Positions 24,001 through 31,829 of a stretch of DNA of 39,972 nt are shown piece after piece. Source of the DNA: Bradymonadales bacterium. GTDB taxonomy: Bacteria; Myxococcota_A; Bradymonadia; JAFGEP01. Position numbers and translations under genes: made by a program. Numbering within the stretch: the first letter of the stretch is position 1; each line of letters opens with the position of its first letter. The notes below the pieces were generated by a model. It made no database searches, was not told the origin of the DNA, and saw nothing but the letters and a program-made list of their open reading frames with translations. Where the stretch lies: NCBI GenBank assembly GCA_016931535.1, contig JAFGEP010000159.1:1-39972 (forward strand), in the 5' to 3' direction.

Positions 24001-24014
24001 AGGGGGGAAGATGA
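21009..24014 (+). CDS. Receiver/PEP-synthase-like ATP-binding fusion protein
   Basis: A 1001-residue cytosolic protein. Residues about 29-155 look like a response-regulator receiver, but the phosphoacceptor Asp position is Met92. A second receiver (about 172-320) has ILIEDS and a candidate Asp249 (VLGVITDAAYP). Residues about 425-805 match the N-terminal ATP-binding domain of pyruvate phosphate dikinase/PEP synthase: FGAGSMGGKGRGL, YPLAVRSSSLLED, FAGVYHTYML, KMAIVIQRI, and EIEFAVSL...QIRPI. There is no GGxTCHAAI phosphohistidine domain and no PEP-binding barrel; instead a roughly 195-residue C-terminal domain of unknown role follows (GPGRWGTNDHWLGIPVSW). It is probably a signalling-linked phosphotransferase rather than PEP synthase. 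ATG 21009 has no good ribosome site; no better in-frame start is visible. Confidence 0.85.
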   Translation: MRDLPLESLIERRKTSEVAFDLLMPHRVHNILLVSSLYDSFTLREDGELSESLFSEYLSLNLRHPPRIIRVSSAKEALARIAVESFDLVITMLRVGGMALVDFRRQVHERAPHLPVLLLAYNNRELEKLQSYPFTGLDKPFVWLGDVQLFLAMLKYVEDRLNVTHDTRLAGVQSIILIEDSVRFYSAFLPLLYTELMKQTQAVMAEGLTWNQRLLRMTARPKVLLATSYEEGLELYHQHRENVLGVITDAAYPSQGQLDPQAGLRFARMVKADNPDRAVLVLSSDDANEALAHQAGASFINKRNPALLGAVREFILANFGFGDFTFSMPDGTVVATAHDLKSFIECLKTVPAESLLHHARRNHYSTWLMARTEFPLAKALRPRKVTDFATAEDIRHHLIESVTAQRRQSQAGVVAEFSSVTFDAHHSFVRFGAGSMGGKGRGLAFVHSLFGHYEIQETLPGVRIEIPPTLILGTDVFDRFMEQSGLRGLALSEAPDPVISRAFLEAKLPDELREVLTTLLKFVHYPLAVRSSSLLEDAYYQPFAGVYHTYMLPNNHPDPDIRFQELTNAIKLVYASSYLADAKAYVASTSWRVEEEKMAIVIQRIAGRVHEHYLYPDVAGVARSVDFYPMAGMQAEDGVASVALGLGRMVVEGGRCLRFSPGHPRRLYQFSTTRDTLANSQREFFALDLSAPGPREEIDPDRASNIVPLGLDVAQRHGTLTAVGSVYSPEDDRIHDGLHQDGIKLVTMAGVLKGRHFPLAQALRSILHVAHAGLNCPAEIEFAVSLRKGTAEQPHLFSFLQIRPIVMGVQAHEFALQDIADHDIICRSSQALGHGRLEGIRDLVYIDPRTFDRSRALDAAGQVGKINQELRAAGRNFILIGPGRWGTNDHWLGIPVSWSQIDAARCIVETDMEDIRVTPSQGTHFFQNITSFGIPYFTVNTDDQDSRLDLDWLQSRNAATALDLVRHVAFDEPVDVLVNGRQQKGVILKPGKRAAIRQGGR

Positions 24015-24064
24015 CCCCTCCCTTTCGCGTGCAAAACGCTTGCCCCATCCCAGAAGAGAGGAAC

Positions 24065-24421
24065 ATGGTCGCAATCGAGCTGGTCAACGAGCAAGAGGCC
24101 AACCTGCTGGGGCTCATCCTGAAAGGCATCCTGGAACGGAATCTCAAGGACCGCGAGCTCCCCGCCTGGTGCCAGAAAAAGCCGAGGACGGTGCACGTCA
24201 AGGCCGGCCAGATGACGGTTACCGTTCGGCTGGCCAAAGAAGGGGTCCGCATCGAACGGGGTCACACGGGACAAGCCGGTGCATCGGTGGCCGGCACCCT
24301 CAAGGCCTTCATGAACGTGGCCACCGGAGGCGCCCTGGTGGGACCGGTCCTGAAAGGCCACATCAAGATCGGCGGCAACCCCTTGCTGCTGCTCAAGATG
24401 CTCCCCTTGCTGCGCGTATGA
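24065..24421 (+). CDS. SCP2 sterol-binding-domain protein
   Basis: A 118-residue protein covering one SCP2-like domain: a helical N-terminus, the strands RTVHVKAGQMTVTVRLAKEGVRIERG and a Gly-rich turn segment leading to GPVLKGHIKIGGNPLLLLKMLPLLRV, the usual C-terminal signature. SCP2 domains bind lipids or acyl-CoA in a hydrophobic tunnel. ATG 24065 is preceded by AGAGAGG. It lies between the receiver/PEP-synthase-like gene (51 bp) and the FAD oxidase gene (133 bp) on the same strand and may be co-transcribed with both. The gap to the oxidase holds a small CCGCCT/AGGCGG hairpin. Confidence 0.8.
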   Translation: MVAIELVNEQEANLLGLILKGILERNLKDRELPAWCQKKPRTVHVKAGQMTVTVRLAKEGVRIERGHTGQAGASVAGTLKAFMNVATGGALVGPVLKGHIKIGGNPLLLLKMLPLLRV

Positions 24422-24554
24422 GGCGCCCCGTTGGCACCGAAATGGGCCCATACCCGGAGCAATCGACGTGGCAGACCGAACAGCCGAGAACCCCCCATCT
24501 CGACCCCCCGCCTCCCGAGGGAGCAGGCGGTGAAGACATAAAATGGAGATCGCC

Positions 24555-26000
24555 ATGACCGAAACCGAGATCAAAGACCGACTGGTGCAGATCCTCGATG
24601 CCCAACGGGTCCTCGATGACGAGGCCACCCTGGCCAGGTTCGGAGTGGATCAGACCGAGTGCGACCCGGTCACACCGCTGATGGTGGTCCAGCCGCTCAC
24701 CACCGAGGAGGTGCAGTCACTGGTGCGGTTCGCGGCGGAGCACGCCATACCGCTCACCCCCCGGGTGGCCGGCACCAACCTGGGGGGGCTGGCCATCCCG
24801 GCGCCCGGTGGGCTGGTTCTGGACCTCACCCGGATGAACCGCATCCTCGAGGTCAACCAACAGGACATGTACGCCGTGATCGAGCCCGGCGTGACCTTCG
24901 CCCAGATCAAAGAGCACCTGGACAGCCAGGGGATCGACCTGGTCATGGGCTACCCGCTGTCGCCCCCCTGGACCTCGGTCCTGATCAACTGCCTCCTCGA
25001 CGGCTTGAGCAACCTCTCGTTGCGCCACGGCTCCATGGCCGAGTGGCTCTCGGGGGTGGAGGCGGTGCTGGGCGACGGCAGCCTGGTGGTCACCGGCAGC
25101 CGAGTCGTCACCCACTCCTGGCACGGCCGCCCTCCGCTCCCCGATCTGACCGGGCTGTTCGTCAGCTTCCAGGGCACCACCGGCATCGTGACCAAGGGAG
25201 CGGTCCAGCTTCAGCCTCGCCGCCCCTTCCGCTGCCGCGAGTTCGTCATGACCTACGACCGCAAGACCACCTATCGCGCCATGCGGGAGCTGGCCAGGCT
25301 GGGCATCCACGACGACATCGGCGGCCTCTCCTGGCCCACCGGCAAGATGCTGTTCGGCATCTCCGAGCCCGGTCCCAAGGACCCGGGCGAGCCGGAGTTC
25401 TTCCTGTACCTCGACACCACCGGCAACACCGCCCAGGAGCTGGAGCTGCGCCGCGCCATGACGGTCGACTATATCGAGGATCTCCGCCGGCAGGGCCATC
25501 CCCTGGAAGACCCGGTCGCCATCGAGACCTTGTGTCGCCTCAACTCCCGCTTCGAGAAGTTTGCCGACTTCCCTACCCACCTCGACTTCCTCACCGAAAA
25601 TCCCGGGGGAGGCCTCACCTGGATGGGCACCTACGGCCCCATGAGCCACTTCGACGAGGCGGCCGACCGCGGCGTCGCCATCCAGGCCAAGCATGGCTTC
25701 GCCCCCACTCTGGTCTCGAGACCGATGAAGGGAGGACACTACGGCGTCCTGCGATGGATCATGCTCTTCAACCACGGCGATCCGCTCGATACCTCGCGGG
25801 TCCGGGCCTGCCAGGAGGAGCTTTTGGACATGATCCTGGAGCTCGGCTTCGTCATGTACAAGACCCCCGTCTGGGCGATCAACCGCATCCGCGATCGATA
25901 CGATCCCGGCTTTGTCCGCCTCTTCGACGCGGTCCGGAAGATCATGGATCCCCAGGGGATCCTGAACCCCGACAAGTACCCGCTGGGGAAGAGCTCTTGA
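24555..26000 (+). CDS. FAD-binding oxidoreductase (VAO/GlcD-like)
   Basis: A 481-residue protein. The N-terminal PCMH-type FAD domain is seen in MVVQPLTTEEVQSLVRFA, LTPRVAGTNLGGLA, YAVIEPGVTFAQI and LSGVEAVLGDGSLVVTG; the C-terminal cap domain ends in MDPQGILNPDKYPLGK, the typical tail of the vanillyl-alcohol oxidase and GlcD/D-lactate dehydrogenase family. It oxidises a hydroxy acid or phenolic alcohol with FAD; there is no iron-sulfur domain, and the electron acceptor is unknown. ATG 24555 is preferred to ATG 24543 because GGAG lies 6 bases ahead. It may share an operon with the two genes upstream. Confidence 0.88.
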   Translation: MTETEIKDRLVQILDAQRVLDDEATLARFGVDQTECDPVTPLMVVQPLTTEEVQSLVRFAAEHAIPLTPRVAGTNLGGLAIPAPGGLVLDLTRMNRILEVNQQDMYAVIEPGVTFAQIKEHLDSQGIDLVMGYPLSPPWTSVLINCLLDGLSNLSLRHGSMAEWLSGVEAVLGDGSLVVTGSRVVTHSWHGRPPLPDLTGLFVSFQGTTGIVTKGAVQLQPRRPFRCREFVMTYDRKTTYRAMRELARLGIHDDIGGLSWPTGKMLFGISEPGPKDPGEPEFFLYLDTTGNTAQELELRRAMTVDYIEDLRRQGHPLEDPVAIETLCRLNSRFEKFADFPTHLDFLTENPGGGLTWMGTYGPMSHFDEAADRGVAIQAKHGFAPTLVSRPMKGGHYGVLRWIMLFNHGDPLDTSRVRACQEELLDMILELGFVMYKTPVWAINRIRDRYDPGFVRLFDAVRKIMDPQGILNPDKYPLGKSS

Positions 26001-26062
26001 TTTCCAATGAATAGTTACCAGTTGGTCGTTTCTGGTGTTCGGTGCTGGCTGGCAGCTGACCT

Positions 26063-26104
26063 CCTCCCCTGCGGGGGAGGTGCCGCGAAGCGGCGGAGGG
26101 GGCG
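26063..26104. repeat. REP-like double hairpin between convergent genes
   Basis: CCTCCCCTGCGGGGGAGG (26063-26080) is followed by GCCGC-GAA-GCGGC and a GGAGGGGG tail. Two GC hairpins of this form recur as intergenic repeats in many high-GC bacteria. Lying between convergent genes, it could also serve as a bidirectional transcription end. Confidence 0.5.
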
Positions 26105-26124
26105 ATCGGGCTGTCTGCTGTTTC

Positions 26125-26964
26125 CTACCCTATCGCGGCGATGAGACGTTCGACGATGACCGGCACCTGCTCGGTGGCAGGACCTCTGGCAAATGTGCCA
26201 TGGCCATTGTGGGAGAGGAGACGGGTAAAGGGGGTCGGCTCGAGGTTCACCTCGATCATGGTGGCCTGTCGCCGGGCCACCAGGTACCCCATCTGGAGCG
26301 GCAGATTGGTGTTGCCAGAGGTTCCCACCACCAGCAGCAAAGAGGCCCGGGTGGCGGCCGTCAGAGCGCTCTGGTAACGGTAGTGGACCTCGTCATAGGA
26401 CTCGTCGAACCAGAGAATGTGCGGGCGAGCCCACTCTTTGCAACAGGGGCATCGGAGCAGCTCGTGTTGGTCCGCAGTGAGGCGATGGTCTTGCCGATCG
26501 GGATCGAGCTCGGCCGGGATGGGAAAGACCGCGTCGCAGCAGGGGCGGCTGCAACGCATGTGATCGATGTCTCCGTGGATCTGGTAGATCCTGGAAGCGG
26601 TGTTGCCAGCCCTCAGGTGTAGCCCGTCCACGTTCTGGGTGACGAGCAGGAAGCGATCCGAGAACCGCTCCTCCAAACGGGCGAGCGCCTCGTGGGCTGC
26701 ATTGGGACGGGCGGTCCAGCAGATGCCCCGACGATACAAATACCAGCGCCACACCTCTGCCGGTTGCAGAGCAAACATGGCCCGCGTGGCCATCTCCTGG
26801 GGGTGATAGTGCTGGGAACCGATGGTCCAGTACCCCTCCTTGCCACGAAAGGTGGGAATACCGCTCTCTGCCGAGATCCCGGCACCGGTCAGCACCACGA
26901 CGAGACCGACCGAACCCAGGCCATCCAGCAACCGATACAGACCTTCATCCACGGGCTCAACCAC
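26125..26964 (-). CDS. cobB: Sir2-family NAD-dependent deacylase
   Basis: A 279-residue sirtuin. NAD-binding GAGISAESGIPTFRG is near residue 27; TQNVDGLH and the catalytic-His segment YQIHGDI follow. Two cysteine clusters (CSRPCC and CPCC) supply a zinc site, and VVGTSGNTNLPLQM is the C-terminal Rossmann signature. It removes acyl groups from protein lysines, making nicotinamide and O-acyl-ADP-ribose. The start is probably GTG 26964 but lacks a clear ribosome site. The HD-GYP gene ends 25 bp upstream on the same strand, so the two may be co-transcribed. The symbol reflects family only. Confidence 0.9.
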   Translation of the reverse strand: MVEPVDEGLYRLLDGLGSVGLVVVLTGAGISAESGIPTFRGKEGYWTIGSQHYHPQEMATRAMFALQPAEVWRWYLYRRGICWTARPNAAHEALARLEERFSDRFLLVTQNVDGLHLRAGNTASRIYQIHGDIDHMRCSRPCCDAVFPIPAELDPDRQDHRLTADQHELLRCPCCKEWARPHILWFDESYDEVHYRYQSALTAATRASLLLVVGTSGNTNLPLQMGYLVARRQATMIEVNLEPTPFTRLLSHNGHGTFARGPATEQVPVIVERLIAAIG

Positions 26965-26989
26965 CTTAGCGGAAGGGCCGTCCCCCTCC

Positions 26990-27985
26990 TCACACCACCG
27001 GACTGCTTCGGCCTTTCAACGCCGAGTGACACGCCTTGACGACCTTCTCATCGAGACGTCCCACATATCCTTTCCTAAGCTCTCTCAAGGCACCATGCAA
27101 CCCCAGGGCGGGTCGATAGGGTCGATCGGAGGCCGTGGCCTCCACGATATCTGCCACCGCCAGGATCTTCGCAGACAGAAGGATGCGATCCCCCGTCAGT
27201 CCACGAGGATAACCGGAGCCATCCTCCCGTTCGTGGTGCTGCAGCACGATCTCGGCGATGGGCCAGGGTGAAGCGATATCCTTCAGCATCTCGTAGGCGG
27301 TCTGCGGATGCTTCTTGATGACCTCGAACTCCAGCTCGGTGAGGCTGCGGGGTTGATTCAAGATGGTGGGCGGAATGGCCATCTTTCCGATGTCGTGCAC
27401 CAGGCCGGCATACTGGATCCCCTGGAGATCGTACCGGTCGAGCCCCATTTCCCGGCCGATCAGCATGGCCAGCGCCGATACCCGCCGCTGGTGCGACGCC
27501 GTACCAGGATCTCGCTCCTCGATCAGGGCGCCAAACGCCTGGATCCGGGTGGCCACGTCCTGGTACATCTCCTGGAGGCCTTCGGTCGGCTTGACCAGCA
27601 GCATCACCGCGGGCTTCGACTTGTATAGCAGCGGAGCGATGGCCAGATCCCCGATCAGGGTCTGCCCTTCCCGGGTGCGGATCGGTTGACTCATGAGAAA
27701 CAACGGGAGCTCCCGCCATGCGGCCTCGCTGTTCTCGATCAAGAGCGTCCGAAACAGCGGCGAGATGATCAGGTCATCTACCGGCGTCTTGGCAAGCTCG
27801 GCGGCCAGGTACCCCGTCGCTTCCAGCATCTTCGAGTTGGCGAACAGGATGGATCCCCCCATGGTGGCCACCATGGCCAGCTCGCTCACGAACTCCAACA
27901 GCAGCTCGAACCCCTCCCCGACTTCTGAACAAGGCGATGTCGCCAATCGAGAGAGGAGGAGGGATGTCTGGTCAAAAAACGACAT
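26990..27985 (-). CDS. PAS/HD-GYP domain protein, probable cyclic-dinucleotide phosphodiesterase
   Basis: A 331-residue protein with an N-terminal PAS-like sensor (about 30-130: ATMGGSILFANSKMLEATGY) and a C-terminal HD-GYP domain: HDIGKMAIPPTILNQP, HHEREDGSGYPRGL (His-His...GYP), and KILAVADIVEATASDRPYR. All HD and GYP residues are present. Family members hydrolyse cyclic di-GMP; some act on related dinucleotides. No membrane segment is visible, so it would sense a cytosolic signal. ATG 27985 has no evident ribosome site, although the region upstream is AT-rich. It is divergent from the phosphofructokinase gene across 228 bp. Confidence 0.87.
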   Translation of the reverse strand: MSFFDQTSLLLSRLATSPCSEVGEGFELLLEFVSELAMVATMGGSILFANSKMLEATGYLAAELAKTPVDDLIISPLFRTLLIENSEAAWRELPLFLMSQPIRTREGQTLIGDLAIAPLLYKSKPAVMLLVKPTEGLQEMYQDVATRIQAFGALIEERDPGTASHQRRVSALAMLIGREMGLDRYDLQGIQYAGLVHDIGKMAIPPTILNQPRSLTELEFEVIKKHPQTAYEMLKDIASPWPIAEIVLQHHEREDGSGYPRGLTGDRILLSAKILAVADIVEATASDRPYRPALGLHGALRELRKGYVGRLDEKVVKACHSALKGRSSPVV

Positions 27986-28213
27986 ACATTCATTTTATGG
28001 AACTTGCACGTCTTGGTCACGAACAAAATGTAAAAAAACACCCTTTGGGCTAAAATTATTGCCTAGCTGTAATCGTCCCAGTGAGTCGAGCCTGTTCGCA
28101 AGGTCCCACCGGTCTGCTTCCACCCGGTGTCCGCCGAGGGGGTACAACCCACTCGCAGCCAGGCCGTTTATGGGGTATCGTTCTTTGACCAGGTTCAAGT
28201 CGGGAGTGGAAAG

Positions 28214-29305
28214 ATGACCGTGAAACGTCTGGGGATCTTGACCGGTGGGGGCGACTGCGCCGGATTGAACTCGGTGATCCGCGCCGTCGCCAAGTGTGCG
28301 ATCTCCCGTTACGGGATGACGGTGGTGGGGATCCGGGACGGTTTCGAGGGCTTGATGGGGGAGCCGCGAACCGTCAGTCTGACCACCTACATGGTCAAGG
28401 GGCTCTTGTACCGCGGTGGAACCATCCTGGGCAGCTCCAACAAGGGAGATCCTTTCGCCTACAAGCGGATCATCGATGGCAAGGTGGTGATCACCGACCG
28501 CAGCGACGAGGTGATCGAGAACATCCGGAACCTGGAGCTGGATGCGCTCATCGTCGTGGGGGGCGACGGGACCAACGCCATCGCCTACCGGTTGTTTCAG
28601 CGCGGCATCAACGTGGTGGGCGTCCCCAAGACCATCGACAACGACCTGGCGGCCACCGATGTCACCTTCGGCTACTACACCGCCGTCGAGATCGTGACCG
28701 AGGCCATCGACCGGCTGCAGACCACCGCCGAGAGCCACCATCGGGTCATGGTGGTGGAGACCATGGGGCGCAACGCCGGCTGGATCGCCCTGGAGTCGGG
28801 GCTGGCCGGAGGAGCCGATATCATCCTGATCCCGGAGATCCCCTTCACCATGGAGAAGGTGGTCGAGGCCATCCGCGAGCGGGAGGCGATGGGCCGCCGG
28901 TTCACCATCATCTGTGTCGCGGAAGGGGCGAAACCGTCTGGCGGCAACCAGGTGATCCGGGAGATCGTCAAGGACAGTGCGGAGACCGTCCGCCTGGGAG
29001 GAATCGGGGAGCAGATCGCCACCTGGCTGAACGAGGAGAAGGTGGCCGAATGCCGCTCCACCGCGCTGGGGCACATTCAGCGGGGGGGCAGCGCCTGCGC
29101 CTTCGACCGCAACCTGTGTACCCGCTTGGGGACCCATGCCGTGCATGCCGTGGCCGAGGGCAAGTTCGGACAGATGGTGGTCCTGAAAAACTGGAAGATG
29201 GACCTGGTGCCGATCCACGAGGCGATCGCCAAGATTCGACACGTCGATCCCGAGGGAGACCTGGTGCGCTCCGCGCGTGACACAGGCGTCAGCTTCGGCG
29301 ACTGA
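28214..29305 (+). CDS. pfkA: 6-phosphofructokinase (group III type)
   Basis: A 363-residue phosphofructokinase. Motifs are GILTGGGDCAGLNSVIR (phosphate-binding), VVGGDGTNAIAYRL, PKTIDNDL (catalytic Asp), ETMGRNAGWIAL, IPEIPFT and LGHIQRGG. At the site that separates phosphate donors it has Gly119 (the ATP-type residue equivalent to E. coli Gly104) but Lys139 in PKTIDND (common in PPi-type and mixed group III enzymes). ATP is the better guess, but PPi use is not excluded. ATG 28214 follows GGGAGTGGA. The upstream 228 bp (27986-28213) contains AT-rich DNA but no promoter I would assign. Confidence 0.93.
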   Translation: MTVKRLGILTGGGDCAGLNSVIRAVAKCAISRYGMTVVGIRDGFEGLMGEPRTVSLTTYMVKGLLYRGGTILGSSNKGDPFAYKRIIDGKVVITDRSDEVIENIRNLELDALIVVGGDGTNAIAYRLFQRGINVVGVPKTIDNDLAATDVTFGYYTAVEIVTEAIDRLQTTAESHHRVMVVETMGRNAGWIALESGLAGGADIILIPEIPFTMEKVVEAIREREAMGRRFTIICVAEGAKPSGGNQVIREIVKDSAETVRLGGIGEQIATWLNEEKVAECRSTALGHIQRGGSACAFDRNLCTRLGTHAVHAVAEGKFGQMVVLKNWKMDLVPIHEAIAKIRHVDPEGDLVRSARDTGVSFGD

Positions 29306-29332
29306 TCGCCGACCAACCCTCCGGTCGCGATC
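29304..29332. terminator. Stem-loop at the end of the phosphofructokinase gene
   Basis: GATCGCCGACC (29304-29314) pairs with GGTCGCGATC (29323-29332), giving ten base pairs with one bulged C and an 8-base loop. It overlaps the pfk stop codon. No T-run follows, so intrinsic termination is uncertain. The convergent amylase gene ends 61 bp further on. Confidence 0.45.
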
Positions 29333-29393
29333 AACGATCAGAGAGACAGAACAAAGCGGTCACCCCGGCGGCAATTCGAGATGGCCGGTCGGG

Positions 29394-31073
29394 TCAATCT
29401 TGCGGGCTGGTCAGGATAGCTGCTCCGAAAGGCTGGACGGTGAGGGAGACGCCGCCCTCGGTCAGGCAGCGATGGCAGAGCAGCAGCTCGCAGGAGGCTG
29501 CCAGATCGGCACAGGCCAGCGTCTCGTCCTCGGGCCCCCGGTTGTAGATCACCACCAGCCGCTCCCCCTCGTAGCTTCGCTCCAGCACCAACAGCCCGTC
29601 CTCGGCCTGCAGGACCTCGAGGGTCCCCCGGGTCAAGGCGCGATGTGCCTTCCTCAACGCGATCAGATTCCGGGTCAGGACCCAGGGGGTGGCCTCGCGG
29701 TCTGCCAGCATCTGCCAGGGCATGTCGGGCCGGTTGTGAGGCCAATCGCCGCCGTGCCGCCCCAGCTCGTCCCCGTAGTACAGCATCGGGATCCCGCCCA
29801 CCGTGAACAAAAAGACCAGCCCCAGCTCGTAGGCGCGGGGATCCTCGAGCCGATCGGTCATGGTGGGGGTGTCGTGCGTGTTCAAAAAGTGGACGTAGCG
29901 GCCCAGGGCGGCCTGGTTGCGCCGGTTCAGGTGATGGCCCATGGCCACCGCCCGCAGACGACCGTTGAGGAACCCCTCCACCAGCTCGTAGAACTCGAAG
30001 TCGAAGAAGGCGTCGAACATCCCCTCGGCCAGGTAGGGGTCGTCCTGGCTGGGGGTCGAACCCCAGTACTCGCCCAGCGTGAAGAAGCTCGGGGCGCCGG
30101 TGAGCGCCGTCTGTCGCACCCGCTCCAGAAACGCCCGCCAAACCTCGAGGTCCACGTGCTTGACGGTGTCGGCCCGCAGGCCATCGAAGGGGAAGTTGGC
30201 GAACCAGGCGGCCTGCCACTCGACGATCGGGGCGGCGACGGCGGGGTCCTCGGTGCGAAAGTCGGGCAGGCCCATCAAGCACATGGTCAGCAGGTCGTGA
30301 TCGCCCTCGACGCAGGTGCCCGCCTCGGTGCTCCGGGTCCAGGCGGGATCGGCGGTCCAGTGGCTGTGGTAGCCCGGGTGGTTGAGCACCACGTCGAGCA
30401 GGACGCTGACACCCTGCTGGTGGGCGGTCTGCAGGAGGCGAGCCAGCTCGGTGGGTGTACCCAGGCGCGGTTCCAGGTTCTCGAAGTCTTCGGCCCAGTA
30501 GCCGTGGAACGGCCAGTGGTCGAAGTCGATCCCTTCGTTCACCGGACGCTCGATCTGCTTGACGATGGGGGTGATCCACAGGGTGTTGATCCCCAGGTCC
30601 ACCAGGTAGGGGATGCGACCGGTCAAACCGGCCAGATCGCCGCCGTGAAAGGCGCCCACCTGCTCCCGGTCGGCCGACTCGCCATCGTTGGAAGGATCGC
30701 CGTTGTCGAAGCGGTCGGGAATGACCATGTACAGGATGCGTTCGTGGGGATCGATGGCCACGCCTGGGGTGGTGGTGACGATCTGGACCAGCGGCTCGGC
30801 ATCTTGCGATTGACCCGCCGCCTCCTCCCCGGCAGCTGCTTGGGCGGTTCCCTCGGGGGTGGTCGTCGGGGTCTCCCGCGGGAGCTGAGCCGGTAGCGAA
30901 CCCTCCTGGGCGATGGAGGGGATAACAGCCACCGAAGCCTCGGTGGTCACCGAGCCGGAGCCCTCCGGTGGAACCGTGGGCGCCGGCCGCTGCGGTTCGC
31001 AGCCCACGGCTGCCAGAAAAGTGTAGAGCAGCAAAGCCAATAACGTCGCGATGTGGCGAAGATGTCTGGTCAT
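29394..31073 (-). CDS. GH13 alpha-amylase-family lipoprotein
   Basis: A 559-residue protein with a lipoprotein signal (hydrophobic core then LAAVGC, Cys25), a Pro/Thr/Glu-rich linker to about 100 and a GH13 barrel. Conserved regions are LLDVVLNH (227-232), GLRADTVKH (nucleophile Asp302), FFTLGEYWG (acid/base Glu335) and FLNTHDTPT (Asp401), followed by a small all-beta C-terminal domain. It should cleave alpha-1,4-glucans or dextrins on the outer or periplasmic face, releasing sugar for glycolysis. ATG 31073 gives the intact signal peptide; the ribosome site is weak. It converges on pfk. Transport genes are not in the window. Confidence 0.93.
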   Translation of the reverse strand: MTRHLRHIATLLALLLYTFLAAVGCEPQRPAPTVPPEGSGSVTTEASVAVIPSIAQEGSLPAQLPRETPTTTPEGTAQAAAGEEAAGQSQDAEPLVQIVTTTPGVAIDPHERILYMVIPDRFDNGDPSNDGESADREQVGAFHGGDLAGLTGRIPYLVDLGINTLWITPIVKQIERPVNEGIDFDHWPFHGYWAEDFENLEPRLGTPTELARLLQTAHQQGVSVLLDVVLNHPGYHSHWTADPAWTRSTEAGTCVEGDHDLLTMCLMGLPDFRTEDPAVAAPIVEWQAAWFANFPFDGLRADTVKHVDLEVWRAFLERVRQTALTGAPSFFTLGEYWGSTPSQDDPYLAEGMFDAFFDFEFYELVEGFLNGRLRAVAMGHHLNRRNQAALGRYVHFLNTHDTPTMTDRLEDPRAYELGLVFLFTVGGIPMLYYGDELGRHGGDWPHNRPDMPWQMLADREATPWVLTRNLIALRKAHRALTRGTLEVLQAEDGLLVLERSYEGERLVVIYNRGPEDETLACADLAASCELLLCHRCLTEGGVSLTVQPFGAAILTSPQD

Positions 31074-31455
31074 GGTCCTATCCGGTGGTTGGTTCTGGTG
31101 TTGTCGACCAGGTTGGTGCCTGAAAAGTCTACCCGTACCAAATTGCCAGGTCGACCAGTGTACGCTGGAGCCCGCGATCCGGAAAGCCGGTTTCTTCTCG
31201 TGAACCTGACCGTGAACCTGACCGTGAACCTGACCGTGATCGGGATCGGGACGCTTACTGGCCAGGGTCGTTCTCGTTCTCGTTCTCGTTCTCGTTCACG
31301 TCAACGGCGACGGCGACGGCGACGCCAACGGCGACGGCGACGCCAACGCCAATGCCAACGCCAACGCCAATGCCAACGCCGCGATCGTGAATCTGATCGT
31401 GACCGTGAACCTGACCGTGAACCTGACCGTGAACCTGACCGTGATCGTGCACGCC
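31074..31455. repeat. Repeat-filled intergenic region left of the four-helix-bundle gene
   Basis: No gene is credible here. It holds three units of CGTGAACCTGAC (31199-31234), then a block starting ACTGGCCAGGGTCGTT (31257) that runs through CGTTCT and GGCGAC/GCCAAC hexamers to 31380, then more CGTGAACCTGAC units (about 31400-31442). Open frames encoding Arg-Ser or Val-Gly repeats are translations of these simple repeats. The ACTGGCC-initiated block recurs right of the four-helix-bundle gene. Confidence 0.85.
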
Positions 31456-31797
31456 CTACCTGCACAGTTTGGTCAACATCGCCACCATACGTGCCAATAG
31501 TTCAGTTCCCTGTTTGTGGATCCCATCTTCGATAATGCCGAGGGTCTTGTACACATCCAGGATCGCGGCACACTCCATCGCAGATCCTCTTGCGATGGCG
31601 TAGGTCCGGGCCTTGTCAGCCCTTCCCGTACGTCCCGCAGCTTCGGCAATGTTGAGCGGTATGGACACGGCTGCGCGCCGAAGCTGATCTGCCAATGTTG
31701 CCATGCCACGTGGGAACCCGTCGATGAGGGGCAAGCAGAAGATGAGGAAATCGATAGAAAAACGATAGACGTCGAGCCGTTGGAAGGTGAGCATCAT
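31456..31797 (-). CDS. Four-helix-bundle protein (23S rRNA intervening-sequence family)
   Basis: A 113-residue helical protein of the S23/IVP family: LDVYRFSIDF at the start, a central LRRAAVSIPLNIAEAAGRTGRADKARTYAIARGSAMECAAILD motif (conserved NIAE and G/S...E elements) and a final helix ELLARMVAMLTKL. Members form pentameric bundles; genes of the family lie in rRNA intervening sequences, beside retroelements and in many unlinked places. Their function is unsettled. No rRNA or reverse transcriptase is present here. It is bracketed by nearly matching minisatellite blocks. No ribosome site precedes ATG 31797; the second ATG at 31794 is equally possible. Confidence 0.8.
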   Translation of the reverse strand: MMLTFQRLDVYRFSIDFLIFCLPLIDGFPRGMATLADQLRRAAVSIPLNIAEAAGRTGRADKARTYAIARGSAMECAAILDVYKTLGIIEDGIHKQGTELLARMVAMLTKLCR

Positions 31798-31829
31798 GGA
31801 AGGTTATCGACGAGAAGAGCGTGACGTGT

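Noticed and set aside
21678..24074. A 798-codon minus-strand frame opposite the receiver/PEP-synthase-like gene
   Set aside because: Low-complexity GC-driven shadow; the plus-strand protein has clear ATP-binding motifs.
24508..24530. CCGCCT...AGGCGG hairpin as a terminator between the SCP2-like and FAD oxidase genes
   Set aside because: Short stem, no T-run, and the downstream gene has no separate promoter that I can see; it was not called.
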